Source: a virus. From it: a stretch of DNA of 64,000 bases. How positions within the stretch are numbered: position 1 is the stretch's first letter; each line of letters opens with the position of its first letter. Location: the IMG/VR virus record IMGVR_UViG_3300035698_027542, positions 1 through 64,000 of that record; one strand, written 5' to 3'. Below the pieces are notes generated by a model that was given only the letters and a program-made list of their open reading frames with translations, had not been told where the DNA came from and searched no databases. Shown here piece after piece: positions 25,481 to 34,176 of this stretch. The position numbers were made by a program, and so were the translations under genes.

Positions 25481-27841
25481 TTATTTACTTATTTTTAATC
25501 CGTGATTATATGAACCAGTTTTCGATCTCTGTTCATTTATCATTTTTAATCTATTTTGAATCCTCTGTTGAAGAGGAATTAGGACATCTTCTCCCATTGT
25601 TTCTATCTGATCCAAATCAATCATATTGGGTTTTACTCCCTGTTGAGGATTAAATGATTGTTGAGCACCTTGAGGAGCACCTTGAAGAGTACTTTGAAAA
25701 TCACCTTGAAGATCACTTTGAGGAGCAACATTTTGAGACTGACCTAAATCCAAAGAATTAGATTCCTGACCAGACAAAACTCCTTGCAACCCACTAATTA
25801 TATTCTCTAAAGAACCTCTTAAAAGAGTAGTTCTTTCTTCAGAACTATTTGAACCATACAATTTACTACCATCATTAATAAAACCCTGTAATAATGGGAG
25901 TGATTTAGACGCAAAATCCTTAGTTTCTTGATCTCCGCTAGTAACATATCCCGAAAATTCTTTAATCAAGCCTTGAGTATCATTCATAAATTTACCAAAT
26001 TCTTTACTAACAATTGAGAGCATCTGTCCTTGTTGCTGCAACTGCTGTTGATTTGGCTGGCCTTGAACTTGCTGTTGCACATTTTGGTTATCAGCAGTTT
26101 GTGCTGGATCAATAGATGGATCAAGAGGAGCCTTTGCTGTATTTGCCGCGTCTTGATCTATTTGTTGAGATCTGTCCCGACCTATATTTTCTTGCTGAGC
26201 AGCTTCCCACGGATTATGAAACTTCCCTTTAGGATCTCTTAATTGTTGCGCTGTAACAACTCTTGTCTTTTTTCCAGCTTCTATAATTATAGTTTTACTT
26301 TTTGCCTGAGCTTGCTGTGGTTGTGGAGGCCCTGGTTGAGACATATTAAGTTTCATAAGCATGCTATTAGCTCTATTAATAACATCTTGCATTTTCTTAA
26401 CAACGTCCGACTTTCCGCCTTCTCCTGTCCACCAATTTTTAACCTTATCCCAACCTCTACCTAGGGAACCCCATCCTTTATTACCTCCTTGAAATTGTGC
26501 TTCTTTTACTACATCTTCAGATAAAAAAAAATCTGATTCTTTTAGCATATCATAAGAAATCTTAGCGACCTTTTCTCCAAGATCTTTCATATTATTATCA
26601 GACAGAGTATCTGCTAGATCCATTAACTGAGAAGAACTTGCTAATACCTTATCCATGTGTACTTGAGATTCCTCTTCAATAGTTGAGTACACAGCTTCAG
26701 GTACAGAACCTCCTTCTTTGACTTTTTTAGATACTTTTGAGGTAAAAAGTTTATTCCATTCTTTTTCTTCTTTTGCACTAAGTTTTATATTTTGATCTTT
26801 CTTAGCGTATTTCTCCCATCCGCTTTTATCATCATTAATAGACTTTTTATATTCTTCTAAACATTCCATCCACACTTCTTGAGCTGGAGTTTCTGGTTGT
26901 GTCGTTCTTTTTTGTCTGTAGCAATTATCCCAACATCTCCTATTTCTGATCCAATAACCTTGGACACCAACATATTGTGCTATCTTTAGATTCTTTAGAG
27001 CATTTTCTGCCTTTTGGATAATAGCCGCAGATTTAACTAACCCTTTAGATTGGAATGCTTCTCCTATTTCTTTTAAATTCTCATTTATATTTTCCATATT
27101 ATTATTCCCTTTATTAGGATTTTTAATCGTATTCTCTCTTGCCCTAAAAAATTGATCTTCATCAGTCCCTCTTTTTTTAGTAAAATTATAATCAGTTATA
27201 TTATCTATTATAAAAGCTCTAATATGTCTTACTGATCTATCATAAGTTACTAAAATCAAACGTTTTGTCTTTTTAGCATAAAACTTATAATGAGGTTCTA
27301 CTATCCTATTAATATTTACCCCACCAGTTTCAAGCTTTGGCAGATCCATCTCTCTTTTTAAATATTGCTTACCCCCTCTACCTTTTTTTCTTCCCTCTGT
27401 ATTGTAAAAGATCTGAAGAACTCTTTGCTCTTCTATCGCAAAATCTATAGCTCTTTCAATATCAGATCCAAAACCCATCTTTGGATCAGCAGGATCTACT
27501 TTTGATTCTTCTGCTAAAGGAGTCTCCTGCTCTATCGCTTCTTCTTCTGTTGGAACAGCTAAGGGTTCTTCTACAATTTCTTCAAGAACTTCTTCTACAA
27601 TAGGTTCAGCTTTAGGAACTTCTCTTATTTCTTCCCCATATTCATTTATTAAATTATCAACTAAAACATTATCAACATTATCATCAGTTACAGGAACTTC
27701 ACCCCTGTCTAATGCATCATAATCAATTGTATCAACATCATCTAACTCATACTGGTCTATTTCTTCAACCGTATTATCATTAACCCAGTCATACAATTCA
27801 CTAAACTGTTCTGCAAATTTTGAACTACTAATAATTCTCAT
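25481..27841 (-). CDS. Large virion-cluster protein with WYL-like domain
   Basis: 786 residues starting MRIISSSKFAEQFSEL (tag family 2). Residues about 130-235 resemble a WYL fold: AIDFAIEEQRVLQIFYNTEG, INRIVEPHYKFYAKKTKRL and SVRHIRAFIIDNITDYNF. WYL domains normally sense ligands in bacterial regulators, CRISPR and defence proteins. A second tag-like motif, LKNLKIAQY, lies near 285, then WIRNRRCWDNCYRQ. The rest is helical and Gln/Asn-rich (repeated QGAPQGAQQS, PQPQQAQAKSK). No HTH is visible, so it is not an ordinary WYL regulator. Virion role inferred from tag and neighbours. Confidence 0.6.
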   Translation of the reverse strand: MRIISSSKFAEQFSELYDWVNDNTVEEIDQYELDDVDTIDYDALDRGEVPVTDDNVDNVLVDNLINEYGEEIREVPKAEPIVEEVLEEIVEEPLAVPTEEEAIEQETPLAEESKVDPADPKMGFGSDIERAIDFAIEEQRVLQIFYNTEGRKKGRGGKQYLKREMDLPKLETGGVNINRIVEPHYKFYAKKTKRLILVTYDRSVRHIRAFIIDNITDYNFTKKRGTDEDQFFRARENTIKNPNKGNNNMENINENLKEIGEAFQSKGLVKSAAIIQKAENALKNLKIAQYVGVQGYWIRNRRCWDNCYRQKRTTQPETPAQEVWMECLEEYKKSINDDKSGWEKYAKKDQNIKLSAKEEKEWNKLFTSKVSKKVKEGGSVPEAVYSTIEEESQVHMDKVLASSSQLMDLADTLSDNNMKDLGEKVAKISYDMLKESDFFLSEDVVKEAQFQGGNKGWGSLGRGWDKVKNWWTGEGGKSDVVKKMQDVINRANSMLMKLNMSQPGPPQPQQAQAKSKTIIIEAGKKTRVVTAQQLRDPKGKFHNPWEAAQQENIGRDRSQQIDQDAANTAKAPLDPSIDPAQTADNQNVQQQVQGQPNQQQLQQQGQMLSIVSKEFGKFMNDTQGLIKEFSGYVTSGDQETKDFASKSLPLLQGFINDGSKLYGSNSSEERTTLLRGSLENIISGLQGVLSGQESNSLDLGQSQNVAPQSDLQGDFQSTLQGAPQGAQQSFNPQQGVKPNMIDLDQIETMGEDVLIPLQQRIQNRLKMINEQRSKTGSYNHGLKISK

Positions 27842-27877
27842 TATCTTAAATTAAAGAAAAACAAACAAAATCCTTGA

Positions 27878-28240
27878 TTATTTTTCTTTAATAATTTTTT
27901 GCATAGGAATTAAATCATTAGTTGATAAAGAAATATTTTCAAGATCATCTAATGGGATAGGTTCAAAATCTAATTCTATCTCTTCTATTAATAAAGAAGA
28001 AAACTCTTCCTGAAATTTATCCTTATTTTCATCTAAAACCTTCATTTCTTTTCCTTCTTCTTTTTCTCCAGCATATTTTTCTACTAATTTAATTCTTGCT
28101 TTTTCAAGAGTTTCCATTTCCACAGAACAATCTCTCAAAAAAGTCAAAAGACGATAAGACACCCTGATAGGGAGTTCTTTCTCTGTCAATTTTTGTAAAT
28201 TTCTTGTCAAACCGTAAATTTCACCTAACGTAAACTTCAT
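27878..28240 (-). CDS. DUF1617-like phage protein
   Basis: 120 residues of mixed helix: MKFTLGEIYGLTRNLQKLTE, ELPIRVSYRLLTFLRD, EKARIKLVEKYAGEK, then an acidic C terminus with PLDDLENISLSTNDL. This organisation matches DUF1617-type small phage proteins seen in head/tail regions; function unknown. GGAGAAAG precedes the ATG. Confidence 0.55.
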   Translation of the reverse strand: MKFTLGEIYGLTRNLQKLTEKELPIRVSYRLLTFLRDCSVEMETLEKARIKLVEKYAGEKEEGKEMKVLDENKDKFQEEFSSLLIEEIELDFEPIPLDDLENISLSTNDLIPMQKIIKEK

Positions 28241-28253
28241 ACTATCTTTCTCC

Positions 28254-28622
28254 TTAATTAAAGAACTTCACAAGAGTTGAGAAATCATCATTAATAACTT
28301 CAATCTTGCTTCCAATATTAATATTATTTTTTTTAAAAAAATCACTATTAGCCTCTATTGCCATATCACAATCTATATCACTATTTACACATCTGTCTGA
28401 ACAAGGACTAATATATGATATCTTAACTATTTCTTTTTCTGGAGACACAAAGGCTATAGCTAAAGGAATATACGTATTCACTCCCCAGAATTTTAGATCT
28501 TGAGATCTTTTAAATTTAAAAAGCATACCATCATCTTCTCCTAGCCTTTTCCTAAACATTAAACCTTGTTGAAGCTGGTAAGGAGTCTCTGCTATATCTA
28601 CATTTAGATAATGTTTAATCAC
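28254..28622 (-). CDS. DUF192 family protein
   Basis: 122 residues with the DUF192 signature: DIAETPYQLQQGLMFRKRL, DDGMLFKFKRS, KFWGVNTYIPLAIAFV and a C-terminal IGSKIEVI barrel strand. DUF192 is a small conserved bacterial and archaeal domain of unknown function, often exported; here there is no signal peptide. Its presence inside a virion gene cluster is unusual. A CSDRCVNSDIDC insertion replaces the usual loop. Confidence 0.8.
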   Translation of the reverse strand: MIKHYLNVDIAETPYQLQQGLMFRKRLGEDDGMLFKFKRSQDLKFWGVNTYIPLAIAFVSPEKEIVKISYISPCSDRCVNSDIDCDMAIEANSDFFKKNNINIGSKIEVINDDFSTLVKFFN

Positions 28623-28629
28623 TAAAATA

Positions 28630-28854
28630 TTATCCTAACCTATTTCTACCAAGACCTTGCCCTTGCCCATTCCCGTATCCAGGACCTCCCTTTGAACATC
28701 CTCCTGTATTCCTACCAGCACCTCTACCAGCACCTCTACCTAAACCTCTTCCTAAACCTCTTCCTAAACCTCTTCCTAAACCTCTTCCGCATGGGCCGAG
28801 CCCTCTTCCCAAACCACAATCTAATCCTTTTCCTGGCCTAATTCTAAACCTCAT
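28630..28854 (-). CDS. Gly/Arg/Leu repeat protein (DUF5320-like)
   Basis: 74 residues made largely of GLGR repeats: about five consecutive copies mid-protein, then GAGRGAGR and a GYGNGQGQGLGRNRLG tail, with three Cys. Its Gly/Arg-rich style resembles DUF5320 proteins of anaerobes, function unknown. AAGGAGAAATAAA before the ATG supports translation. The repeat codons are nearly identical, so copy number may vary. Confidence 0.6.
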   Translation of the reverse strand: MRFRIRPGKGLDCGLGRGLGPCGRGLGRGLGRGLGRGLGRGAGRGAGRNTGGCSKGGPGYGNGQGQGLGRNRLG

Positions 28855-28883
28855 TTTATTTCTCCTTATCTTTATAGATAAAA

Positions 28884-28891
28884 TATTTATA
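28884..28891 (-). promoter_or_regulatory. TATAAATA box at a gene end
   Basis: Minus-strand TATAAATA overlapping the stop of the 28887-29315 gene and 30 bases before the Gly-rich gene start. A promoter is possible by position; chance is also possible. Confidence 0.25.
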
Positions 28892-29315
28892 TTCTAAATC
28901 TAAATCCATATCTTTCTAGTTGATAACAAAAATCATCTTTCTCTTTCTCTGGGACTTCAAAAATCATCCCGTCCCCACTTACCTCTTCCATAGAAACATC
29001 GTCTATACTAGCTACATTATTAAACCATTTCTCTATTTCTTTCTGATTTGTAGATTGGACCATCTTAAAATGATTATCTACAATAATATCTTCTACTTCT
29101 GGAAGCACTCTATAAGTACTCTTAATCCCTCTACGCTGTCTTTCTTCCGTCCCCATCCTTACCAAATAATCGTCTTCTTTATACCTAAAGGTTAATTTGC
29201 CACCTTGAAAAACCATCATTTCTTGTTTAATGATATCGTACCAATTTAATTCTTCATCAACTTTTTCTTTACTAGGCTCTTCTTTAGTATCAAATAAAAC
29301 TGTTATTTCTGGCAT
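28887..29315 (-). CDS. Hypothetical virion-cluster protein
   Basis: 142 residues (MPEITVLFDTKEEPSKEKVD...). Two alpha/beta segments: QEMMVFQGGKLTFRYKEDDY and DDFCYQLERYGFRFRI. No family recognised. Its start overlaps a TATAAATATG sequence at the end of the previous gene; no clear Shine-Dalgarno is seen, so it may be translated by coupling. Confidence 0.5.
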   Translation of the reverse strand: MPEITVLFDTKEEPSKEKVDEELNWYDIIKQEMMVFQGGKLTFRYKEDDYLVRMGTEERQRRGIKSTYRVLPEVEDIIVDNHFKMVQSTNQKEIEKWFNNVASIDDVSMEEVSGDGMIFEVPEKEKDDFCYQLERYGFRFRI

Positions 29316-29317
29316 AT

Positions 29318-29743
29318 TTATATTTTCTCGAATCTATTCCACCAATTAGATGCTACTTTAAGCAATTTGGCTGTTTTAATATTTTTAGTATTATTAAGAG
29401 CTTTATTATAATCGACAGAAGTTCCATCGTCCTCGAATATAGATCTTTCATCGCCAAGAATCATGACATTAATAACCTTTGAACCTTTCTCAGTAATTTC
29501 TATATTATCTCCAATAACTTTAATCAATCCAGCATCTGCCATCCTTCTCTGCTCTTCATGACCCAATGTTACAGGTTTCTTAAAACTCTTTTTCTCTTTT
29601 TTCTCTCCCGATCTCCATATATTATATAAAGATTTAGCAGCTATAGGGTCTACATAGTTAGGGCTCTTTTTAATTGTGTTTGTAAGCTCTGGCATAATCT
29701 CAATTAACTTATCCCATATAGATGATTGACTTTGTTTTTTCAT
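29318..29743 (-). CDS. Winged-helix-like protein with C-terminal KTA motif
   Basis: 141 residues. Residues 60-105 look like the wing of a winged helix: GHEEQRRMADAGLIKVIGDN followed by IEITEKGSKVINVMI. The C-terminal region contains NIKTAKLLKVASNWWNRF, which resembles the tag motifs. N-terminal half is helical. It could bind DNA or be a head protein; no family is certain. Confidence 0.5.
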   Translation of the reverse strand: MKKQSQSSIWDKLIEIMPELTNTIKKSPNYVDPIAAKSLYNIWRSGEKKEKKSFKKPVTLGHEEQRRMADAGLIKVIGDNIEITEKGSKVINVMILGDERSIFEDDGTSVDYNKALNNTKNIKTAKLLKVASNWWNRFEKI

Positions 29744-29776
29744 TATAAGTTCCTTTTAATCTCTTTATTAATTTGA

Positions 29777-30001
29777 TTAAACAATTAATATCTCAATATT
29801 TTTCGCTTCCTTTTTTCTCAAAGAAAGACGATAACCTTTAATTTTAATATCAAATGGATCTCCAAAAGGTGCTACTCTTTCAAGTTTCACCATTGACCCC
29901 TTTCCAAATCCCATCTCTACTAACCTCTTAACAATAGGTCCATCACCATTAACTTTAATTATTCTACCTTGTTGAGATGATTTCAAATCGGCTAATGTCA
30001 T
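29777..30001 (-). CDS. FeoA-domain protein
   Basis: 74 residues covering a complete FeoA domain: MTLADLKSSQQGRIIKVNGD, IVKRLVEMGFGKGSMVKLE, RVAPFGDPFDIKIKGYRLSL and RKKEAKNIEIL. FeoA is a small SH3-like cytosolic partner of the FeoB ferrous-iron transporter; related domains bind metals in DtxR-type regulators. No feoB is visible in this window. It is surrounded by virion-cluster genes on the same strand, so it may act on host FeoB, bind metal, or be reused as a structural SH3 module. Identification is strong; the role here is inference. Confidence 0.9.
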   Translation of the reverse strand: MTLADLKSSQQGRIIKVNGDGPIVKRLVEMGFGKGSMVKLERVAPFGDPFDIKIKGYRLSLRKKEAKNIEILIV

Positions 30002-30046
30002 AATTTTATTTTCATTTTATAATTTTTAGTTTTTAATGTTTTCATT

Positions 30047-30616
30047 TTAATTAAAATGAGGGTTATTAAGCTTTGTTGGCTCATGAATAGGAATTTTTCT
30101 TCCGATACCTTCCTCTAACTGTCTTAAAGCCCCTTCTCTTCCCTGACTCGCATGATATAGTTCTCCTATCCCCTTAGGAAATGAATCTTCTTTGCTTACG
30201 CCCGTACTTTTTCTATATTCTCTTGCAAGTCTTTCTCTTAATTTATCTCTTATATACTTATCACCAATCCAATCTATCCATGCCTTAATAACCTCCACTC
30301 TTCTTAAAGTCTCTGATCCACCTTCTTGCCTTCTTTTTTCACTCTCATCTCTTAATTTATTCCCTTCTTCAAATATTTGATCTCGTTCTAATTCATTTTG
30401 CCTAGCATGTGGCAAAGAATAAAATGGCACTTTATCAGTAATAGTTGGTCTGAAACGTGATCTATTTCTATTTCTTGGCTGTATTCTCTTAGTGTACATA
30501 GTATCTGGAACTTTTTTAATTGTATCTACCCATTCATCTTCCGTCTCAGGAGAATAAACACTACCCTCAAAAGTAGATTCTATCTTTTTATAATTTGATG
30601 TTTTTATTATTTTCAT
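30047..30616 (-). CDS. MKIIK-tagged virion-cluster protein
   Basis: 189 residues starting MKIIKTSNYKKIESTFEG (tag family 2). Followed by an Arg-rich stretch (KRIQPRNRNRSRFRP) and charged helices (RRVEVIKAWIDWIGDKYIRD). No known domain. Its ATG directly follows the stop of the small gene at 30617-30775. Confidence 0.55.
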   Translation of the reverse strand: MKIIKTSNYKKIESTFEGSVYSPETEDEWVDTIKKVPDTMYTKRIQPRNRNRSRFRPTITDKVPFYSLPHARQNELERDQIFEEGNKLRDESEKRRQEGGSETLRRVEVIKAWIDWIGDKYIRDKLRERLAREYRKSTGVSKEDSFPKGIGELYHASQGREGALRQLEEGIGRKIPIHEPTKLNNPHFN

Positions 30617-30775
30617 TTATAAATTTCTAAGATAATTTACAAGATTAACTCTTTTCTTTCCATTAGATGACACCACATCAACAATAATTTTATTAAAATT
30701 ATATCCTTTTCTCCAAGATACTAAATCCTTACTTGTCATGCTTCTAGCAAATTTTTCTGTTATAATTTCTCTCAT
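30617..30775 (-). CDS. Short tag-family protein
   Basis: 52 residues: MREIITEKFARSMTSKDLVS, then WRKGYNFNKIIVDVVSSNGK and a basic end. The start matches tag family 2 (compare MRIISSSKFAEQF). Its ATG overlaps the stop of the HNH gene (ATGA) and its stop abuts the next ATG, so the three are translationally coupled. Confidence 0.5.
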   Translation of the reverse strand: MREIITEKFARSMTSKDLVSWRKGYNFNKIIVDVVSSNGKKRVNLVNYLRNL

Positions 30776-31473
30776 TTATAAACCTCTACATTATTTAACC
30801 ATTCCTCTGTAGGTTGCCAATTCTCAATATTATCCTGCATATAATGTAATTCTCCATGACAATTCCTACAAAGAACTATACACTTATCTATTTCTTCTAA
30901 AATAGTCTTATTAGAGAAAGACCTACTAACACACTCTGCTATAGTAAATTTCTTATCTTCTGGATTTAAGTGGTGAAATACCAAACAAAACCACCTTTCT
31001 TCCTTACATTTGCTACATTCTTTTTCTTTTTTCATACTATCAACCCATTCTCTTTTATTCTTTCGATAAGTCCTTTTCCTTTTATTTATATTTTCTTTAT
31101 TATTTTTTCTATAATTTTTAGCATTTTTTGCTTTTTGTTCTTTAAATTTTCTTGTTGTTTTTTTTATATTCTTATTATAATATTTTCTTTTAGCTGCCCT
31201 ATCCTTCTCTTTTTGTTTCTCTTGTACGCATTCTTTATTTTCACAACATCTTTCTTTTAATTCTTTCATCTTAAATTTATTACCGCAATATTTACAAGTT
31301 GTCCTTCTTTTATAAATAGCTTCCTTATTATCTCTGCTATATTTTTTTCTTCTCTCCCTTTGAAAATTTTCAAAACACTCATCGGAGCAATAAATTCTTC
31401 TCTTTCCGCTAGATTTAAACTCTTCTCCACAATATTTACAATTCTTCATTAAATTCTTAATACTATTATCCAT
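30772..31473 (-). CDS. HNH endonuclease with N-terminal zinc fingers
   Basis: About 233 residues; ATG at 31473 chosen because GGAG lies six bases before it. N terminus: two zinc knuckles (CKYCGEEF...YCSDEC and CKYCGNKF...CCENKEC). Middle: a very basic Lys/Arg/Asn linker, typical of homing-endonuclease DNA-binding arms. C terminus: CSKCKEERW, LVFHHLNPEDK, then CIVLCRNCHGELH, an HNH catalytic and metal site. Probably a free-standing homing endonuclease inserted between virion genes; it may still be active. Confidence 0.8.
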   Translation of the reverse strand: MDNSIKNLMKNCKYCGEEFKSSGKRRIYCSDECFENFQRERRKKYSRDNKEAIYKRRTTCKYCGNKFKMKELKERCCENKECVQEKQKEKDRAAKRKYYNKNIKKTTRKFKEQKAKNAKNYRKNNKENINKRKRTYRKNKREWVDSMKKEKECSKCKEERWFCLVFHHLNPEDKKFTIAECVSRSFSNKTILEEIDKCIVLCRNCHGELHYMQDNIENWQPTEEWLNNVEVYK

Positions 31474-31598
31474 TTTAAACTCCATAAATAACTATCTCAT
31501 ATCTATGGAATTCAAATGATAATCATAAAAATCCTCTAATTATCTAGTAAATTTTTCAATATTTTTATGTTTAAAGAACTTTTTACCTAGATATCTTT

Positions 31599-32369
31599 TT
31601 ATCTACTCAACTGGTACCTACTTGGATAAGGATCTTCATCATTACGATCCATCCAATCAAATGGCTCATTCCTTAATTCTCTCCAGTAGTATCCTTCACC
31701 AACTCGTCCATCATTATTATAATTCTCTAACCCCTGTCTATATCTTCGTTGTTTCTGTTTCCCCTTTTCTCTTGATTTTAAACCAAACCCAAAAGGAAAT
31801 ACTCTCTCTTGCATAGGTAATTCAAGACGAGTCCATGGTCCAGCAATACCTCCTGCTGTTTTAATCTCATATTGTGAAACCCTTTTTTTACCCATAGACG
31901 CTAGAGACAATAAATTAGAAATATATAATAATCGACTGATATTCCTACTGATCCAGTCAATAGAAATCTTATAATCTGGGATAGAATAAATTTGACTTTT
32001 ATTAAATGTTTTAATATCCCTAGACAATGCCTGAGAAATAATAGTATAATATTTAGATTTCTCAGAGCCATTAAAACAAAGAAGATATTTTGTCAGATCT
32101 TTTAAAGAAAAAATAAATAAATTTATCATATTATCATCAACTATCTCTGAAGAAAGAGGCTGTCCTTGAAGATTTTCTACTACTTCATTCCACATGGTTG
32201 ATAATAACTTTTTTTGTTGTTTTATAAAAGAACCTAACAAACGGACAGTCTTTATAACTCCTTGAACTTGCACATCTTCATTATTATCGCATATCTGGCA
32301 CTTCTTATTATTTATAAGTTTAATACCATAATAATTTAATTCTTTTTCTAATAATATCCATGTGTCCAT
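31599..32369 (-). CDS. Helical virion-cluster protein with KTA motif
   Basis: 256 residues. A Cys pair near the start (CQICDN), a long helical core (residues 40-170) and a basic C terminus with YEIKTAGGIAGPW, which contains the recurrent K-T-A motif and would separate a Tyr/Arg/Asp-rich tail. No family recognised. The 31486-31598 gap holds no gene I can support. Confidence 0.5.
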   Translation of the reverse strand: MDTWILLEKELNYYGIKLINNKKCQICDNNEDVQVQGVIKTVRLLGSFIKQQKKLLSTMWNEVVENLQGQPLSSEIVDDNMINLFIFSLKDLTKYLLCFNGSEKSKYYTIISQALSRDIKTFNKSQIYSIPDYKISIDWISRNISRLLYISNLLSLASMGKKRVSQYEIKTAGGIAGPWTRLELPMQERVFPFGFGLKSREKGKQKQRRYRQGLENYNNDGRVGEGYYWRELRNEPFDWMDRNDEDPYPSRYQLSR

Positions 32370-32393
32370 GTTCTTAATTACACCATTTTTAAA

Positions 32394-33362
32394 TTAGGTC
32401 ATATCGGTTCTTTTCTTATACCTATTCAGAGCCTGTTCTTCGTCAACAAAACTAGCATCTTCTGGAGCATTTATCTCATCTATCAGACGTTGCAATGTAT
32501 CGCCTGGTTTTTCTCCGAGGGGTCTCCCCCTACTATCTAATTCTATAGCAGCATCAGCAACAGTCTTTGGAAGTTTTTTTTCTCCCACGGGCTCTATTGC
32601 TTTAACTTTCTTATTTTTAGCTATTATCCCCTTTTTTTTTGTTTTTTTCTTTGTGAAAAGTTTTTTTTTGATAGCTTTCTTTTTTACCTTTTTTTTCTTT
32701 GCTATCTTCTTTTTTGATTTTTTCTTGATTATCTTTTCCTCTCCATCAATAAAATCTATTTCTTCTTCAGTATTCCCTATATCAACAATTTCTTCTGATT
32801 TAGGAACTTTTTGAGCTTCTTCTGTCTCTTTTGTTTTAAAATTCCATACAACAGGAGTTACTTCTCTGTCTTCTCCAGTTTTAAAGATAACCTCTTCAGG
32901 TTTATCATCCTTACCTTTAATAGCTTTCTTTGCTTTTTTTGTTTTCTTGCTTTTAACCTTTTTAGCTTTTGAAACTGTTTTTTTCTTCTTTTTTATATAG
33001 GGCTCATCTCCTTCATCTGATAAAATAGTAATTTTACCATTCTCCGCTGCCATGACTATTAAAACATGTTTGGCATCATCTTTACTGATAGGTAAAGAAC
33101 CATTAGGTCTTAAAGTTATTTTGCCCAAAACTAATACTTTTTCAGTATTATTTATAATAATTACATCGTGATCTTTCTGAAGTTCTTCTTCATTATAATC
33201 TTCATCTAACGGGATTAAAATACCTTTTCTAACAGCATCTTTAACATCATCTGCTCTTAAATCATTACCTGCAATAGATATAGTCATATTGGCCCATATC
33301 GCTTCCCCGTATGTTGGTAATACACAACTACCTTGAAATTTTTCAGATACTTTGAAAATCAT
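32394..33362 (-). CDS. Lys-rich histone-like virion protein
   Basis: 322 residues. N-terminal about 125 are globular (FQGSCVLPTYGEAIWANMT, KVLVLGKITLRPNGSLP). Two strongly basic tracts follow, with repeated KKxxKKKxK and KAKKxKSKK like histone H1 tails, separated by an acidic segment. The C terminus is ordered (DTLQRLIDEINAPEDASFVD). I infer nucleic-acid binding, perhaps internal DNA condensation. A CCGATAA motif and terminator lie upstream, so it probably starts a transcript; GGAGAAATAG precedes the ATG. Confidence 0.6.
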   Translation of the reverse strand: MIFKVSEKFQGSCVLPTYGEAIWANMTISIAGNDLRADDVKDAVRKGILIPLDEDYNEEELQKDHDVIIINNTEKVLVLGKITLRPNGSLPISKDDAKHVLIVMAAENGKITILSDEGDEPYIKKKKKTVSKAKKVKSKKTKKAKKAIKGKDDKPEEVIFKTGEDREVTPVVWNFKTKETEEAQKVPKSEEIVDIGNTEEEIDFIDGEEKIIKKKSKKKIAKKKKVKKKAIKKKLFTKKKTKKKGIIAKNKKVKAIEPVGEKKLPKTVADAAIELDSRGRPLGEKPGDTLQRLIDEINAPEDASFVDEEQALNRYKKRTDMT

Positions 33363-33400
33363 CTATTTCTCCTTATTCTGTAACATAATATATATACATA

Positions 33401-33407
33401 TTATCGG
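33401..33407 (-). promoter_or_regulatory. CCGATAA motif, candidate phage-sigma promoter
   Basis: Minus-strand ACCGATAA, matching seven of eight bases of the sigma28 -10 consensus GCCGATAA. It lies between a terminator and the 33362 start, where a promoter is expected. No matching -35 box is evident. Confidence 0.4.
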
Positions 33408-33423
33408 TTTTTTAAAAAAAAAT

Positions 33424-33450
33424 AGCCACTATAAGTAAATAATAGTAGCT
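33424..33450 (-). terminator. Rho-independent terminator
   Basis: AGCTACTAT pairs with ATAGTGGCT (one G-T pair) around a 9-base loop, followed by nine T on the minus strand. It ends the transcript of the gene at 33476. Confidence 0.8.
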
Positions 33451-33475
33451 CTTTAATCAGAAATATTCTAAATTA

Positions 33476-33934
33476 TTACAATTTTAAATTTTTAATTAAC
33501 GTATCTTTTTTAATTCTTTTAAAAATATTACCCTTACTATCTTGCATATTATGAGGACCAACATCTACGTTATCTAACCTAACCGACTCAGCTTGACCTC
33601 CTATTGGCAATTTATCGTCATCAGTATTAAACTCGTCTTGAGCTACAAACCTATCTCCTAGTCCGTCATGACTATCTCCACCATCATCCATTAGAACTGC
33701 TTCCCCTGGAATTTTACCATGAATCCTTTCATAATCAGAAGTCTCTTCAAGATCTGAGTCTTGACTTATCCCTCTTGGATATCCTGGCCTTTTATTCCCA
33801 CCAAATTCAGGTTTAGCATTAACCAAACTTCTAGGATCTTTTTTATGATTTGAAGAGGGAGGACGAAGACCTTCGCTATAATCGTCCATTAGAGGAACCC
33901 CATGATTCCAAGATTTTTTAAACCAGTTACCCAT
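33476..33934 (-). CDS. Virion-cluster protein with NWF-type N terminus
   Basis: 152 residues starting MGNWFKKSWNHGVPLMDD, a possible divergent MNWYKK tag. The rest is Asp/Gly/Pro-rich and disordered. It ends 25 bases before a terminator, so it is the last gene of the operon that includes terminase. Function unknown. Confidence 0.5.
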   Translation of the reverse strand: MGNWFKKSWNHGVPLMDDYSEGLRPPSSNHKKDPRSLVNAKPEFGGNKRPGYPRGISQDSDLEETSDYERIHGKIPGEAVLMDDGGDSHDGLGDRFVAQDEFNTDDDKLPIGGQAESVRLDNVDVGPHNMQDSKGNIFKRIKKDTLIKNLKL

Positions 33935-33936
33935 AA

Positions 33937-34176
33937 TTATCTCTTTATTGGTTCAAACTGAATATCAAACTGAATATTTGACTCGATGGCAGTATGCAGA
34001 GAAGCATCTCCGCTTGCTTTATCCAATACCGTTTTTAACACTCTCTCTGCTGTATTTTTTTCTTTTTCATCTTCTATGTCTTGAGGAACCCACACATCAG
34101 CCTCTACACTAAAAGACCACCTTGATTTAGAATTCTGATTCTTTTGCGGATAGTTCCTACCAAACCAATTAGGCAT
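33937..34176 (-). CDS. Small virion-cluster protein with NWF N terminus
   Basis: 79 residues starting MPNWFGRNYP, then a single alpha/beta unit (WSFSVEADVWVPQD, AERVLKTVLDKASGD, FDIQFEPIKR). The start overlaps the preceding gene by eight bases. No family recognised. Confidence 0.5.
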   Translation of the reverse strand: MPNWFGRNYPQKNQNSKSRWSFSVEADVWVPQDIEDEKEKNTAERVLKTVLDKASGDASLHTAIESNIQFDIQFEPIKR

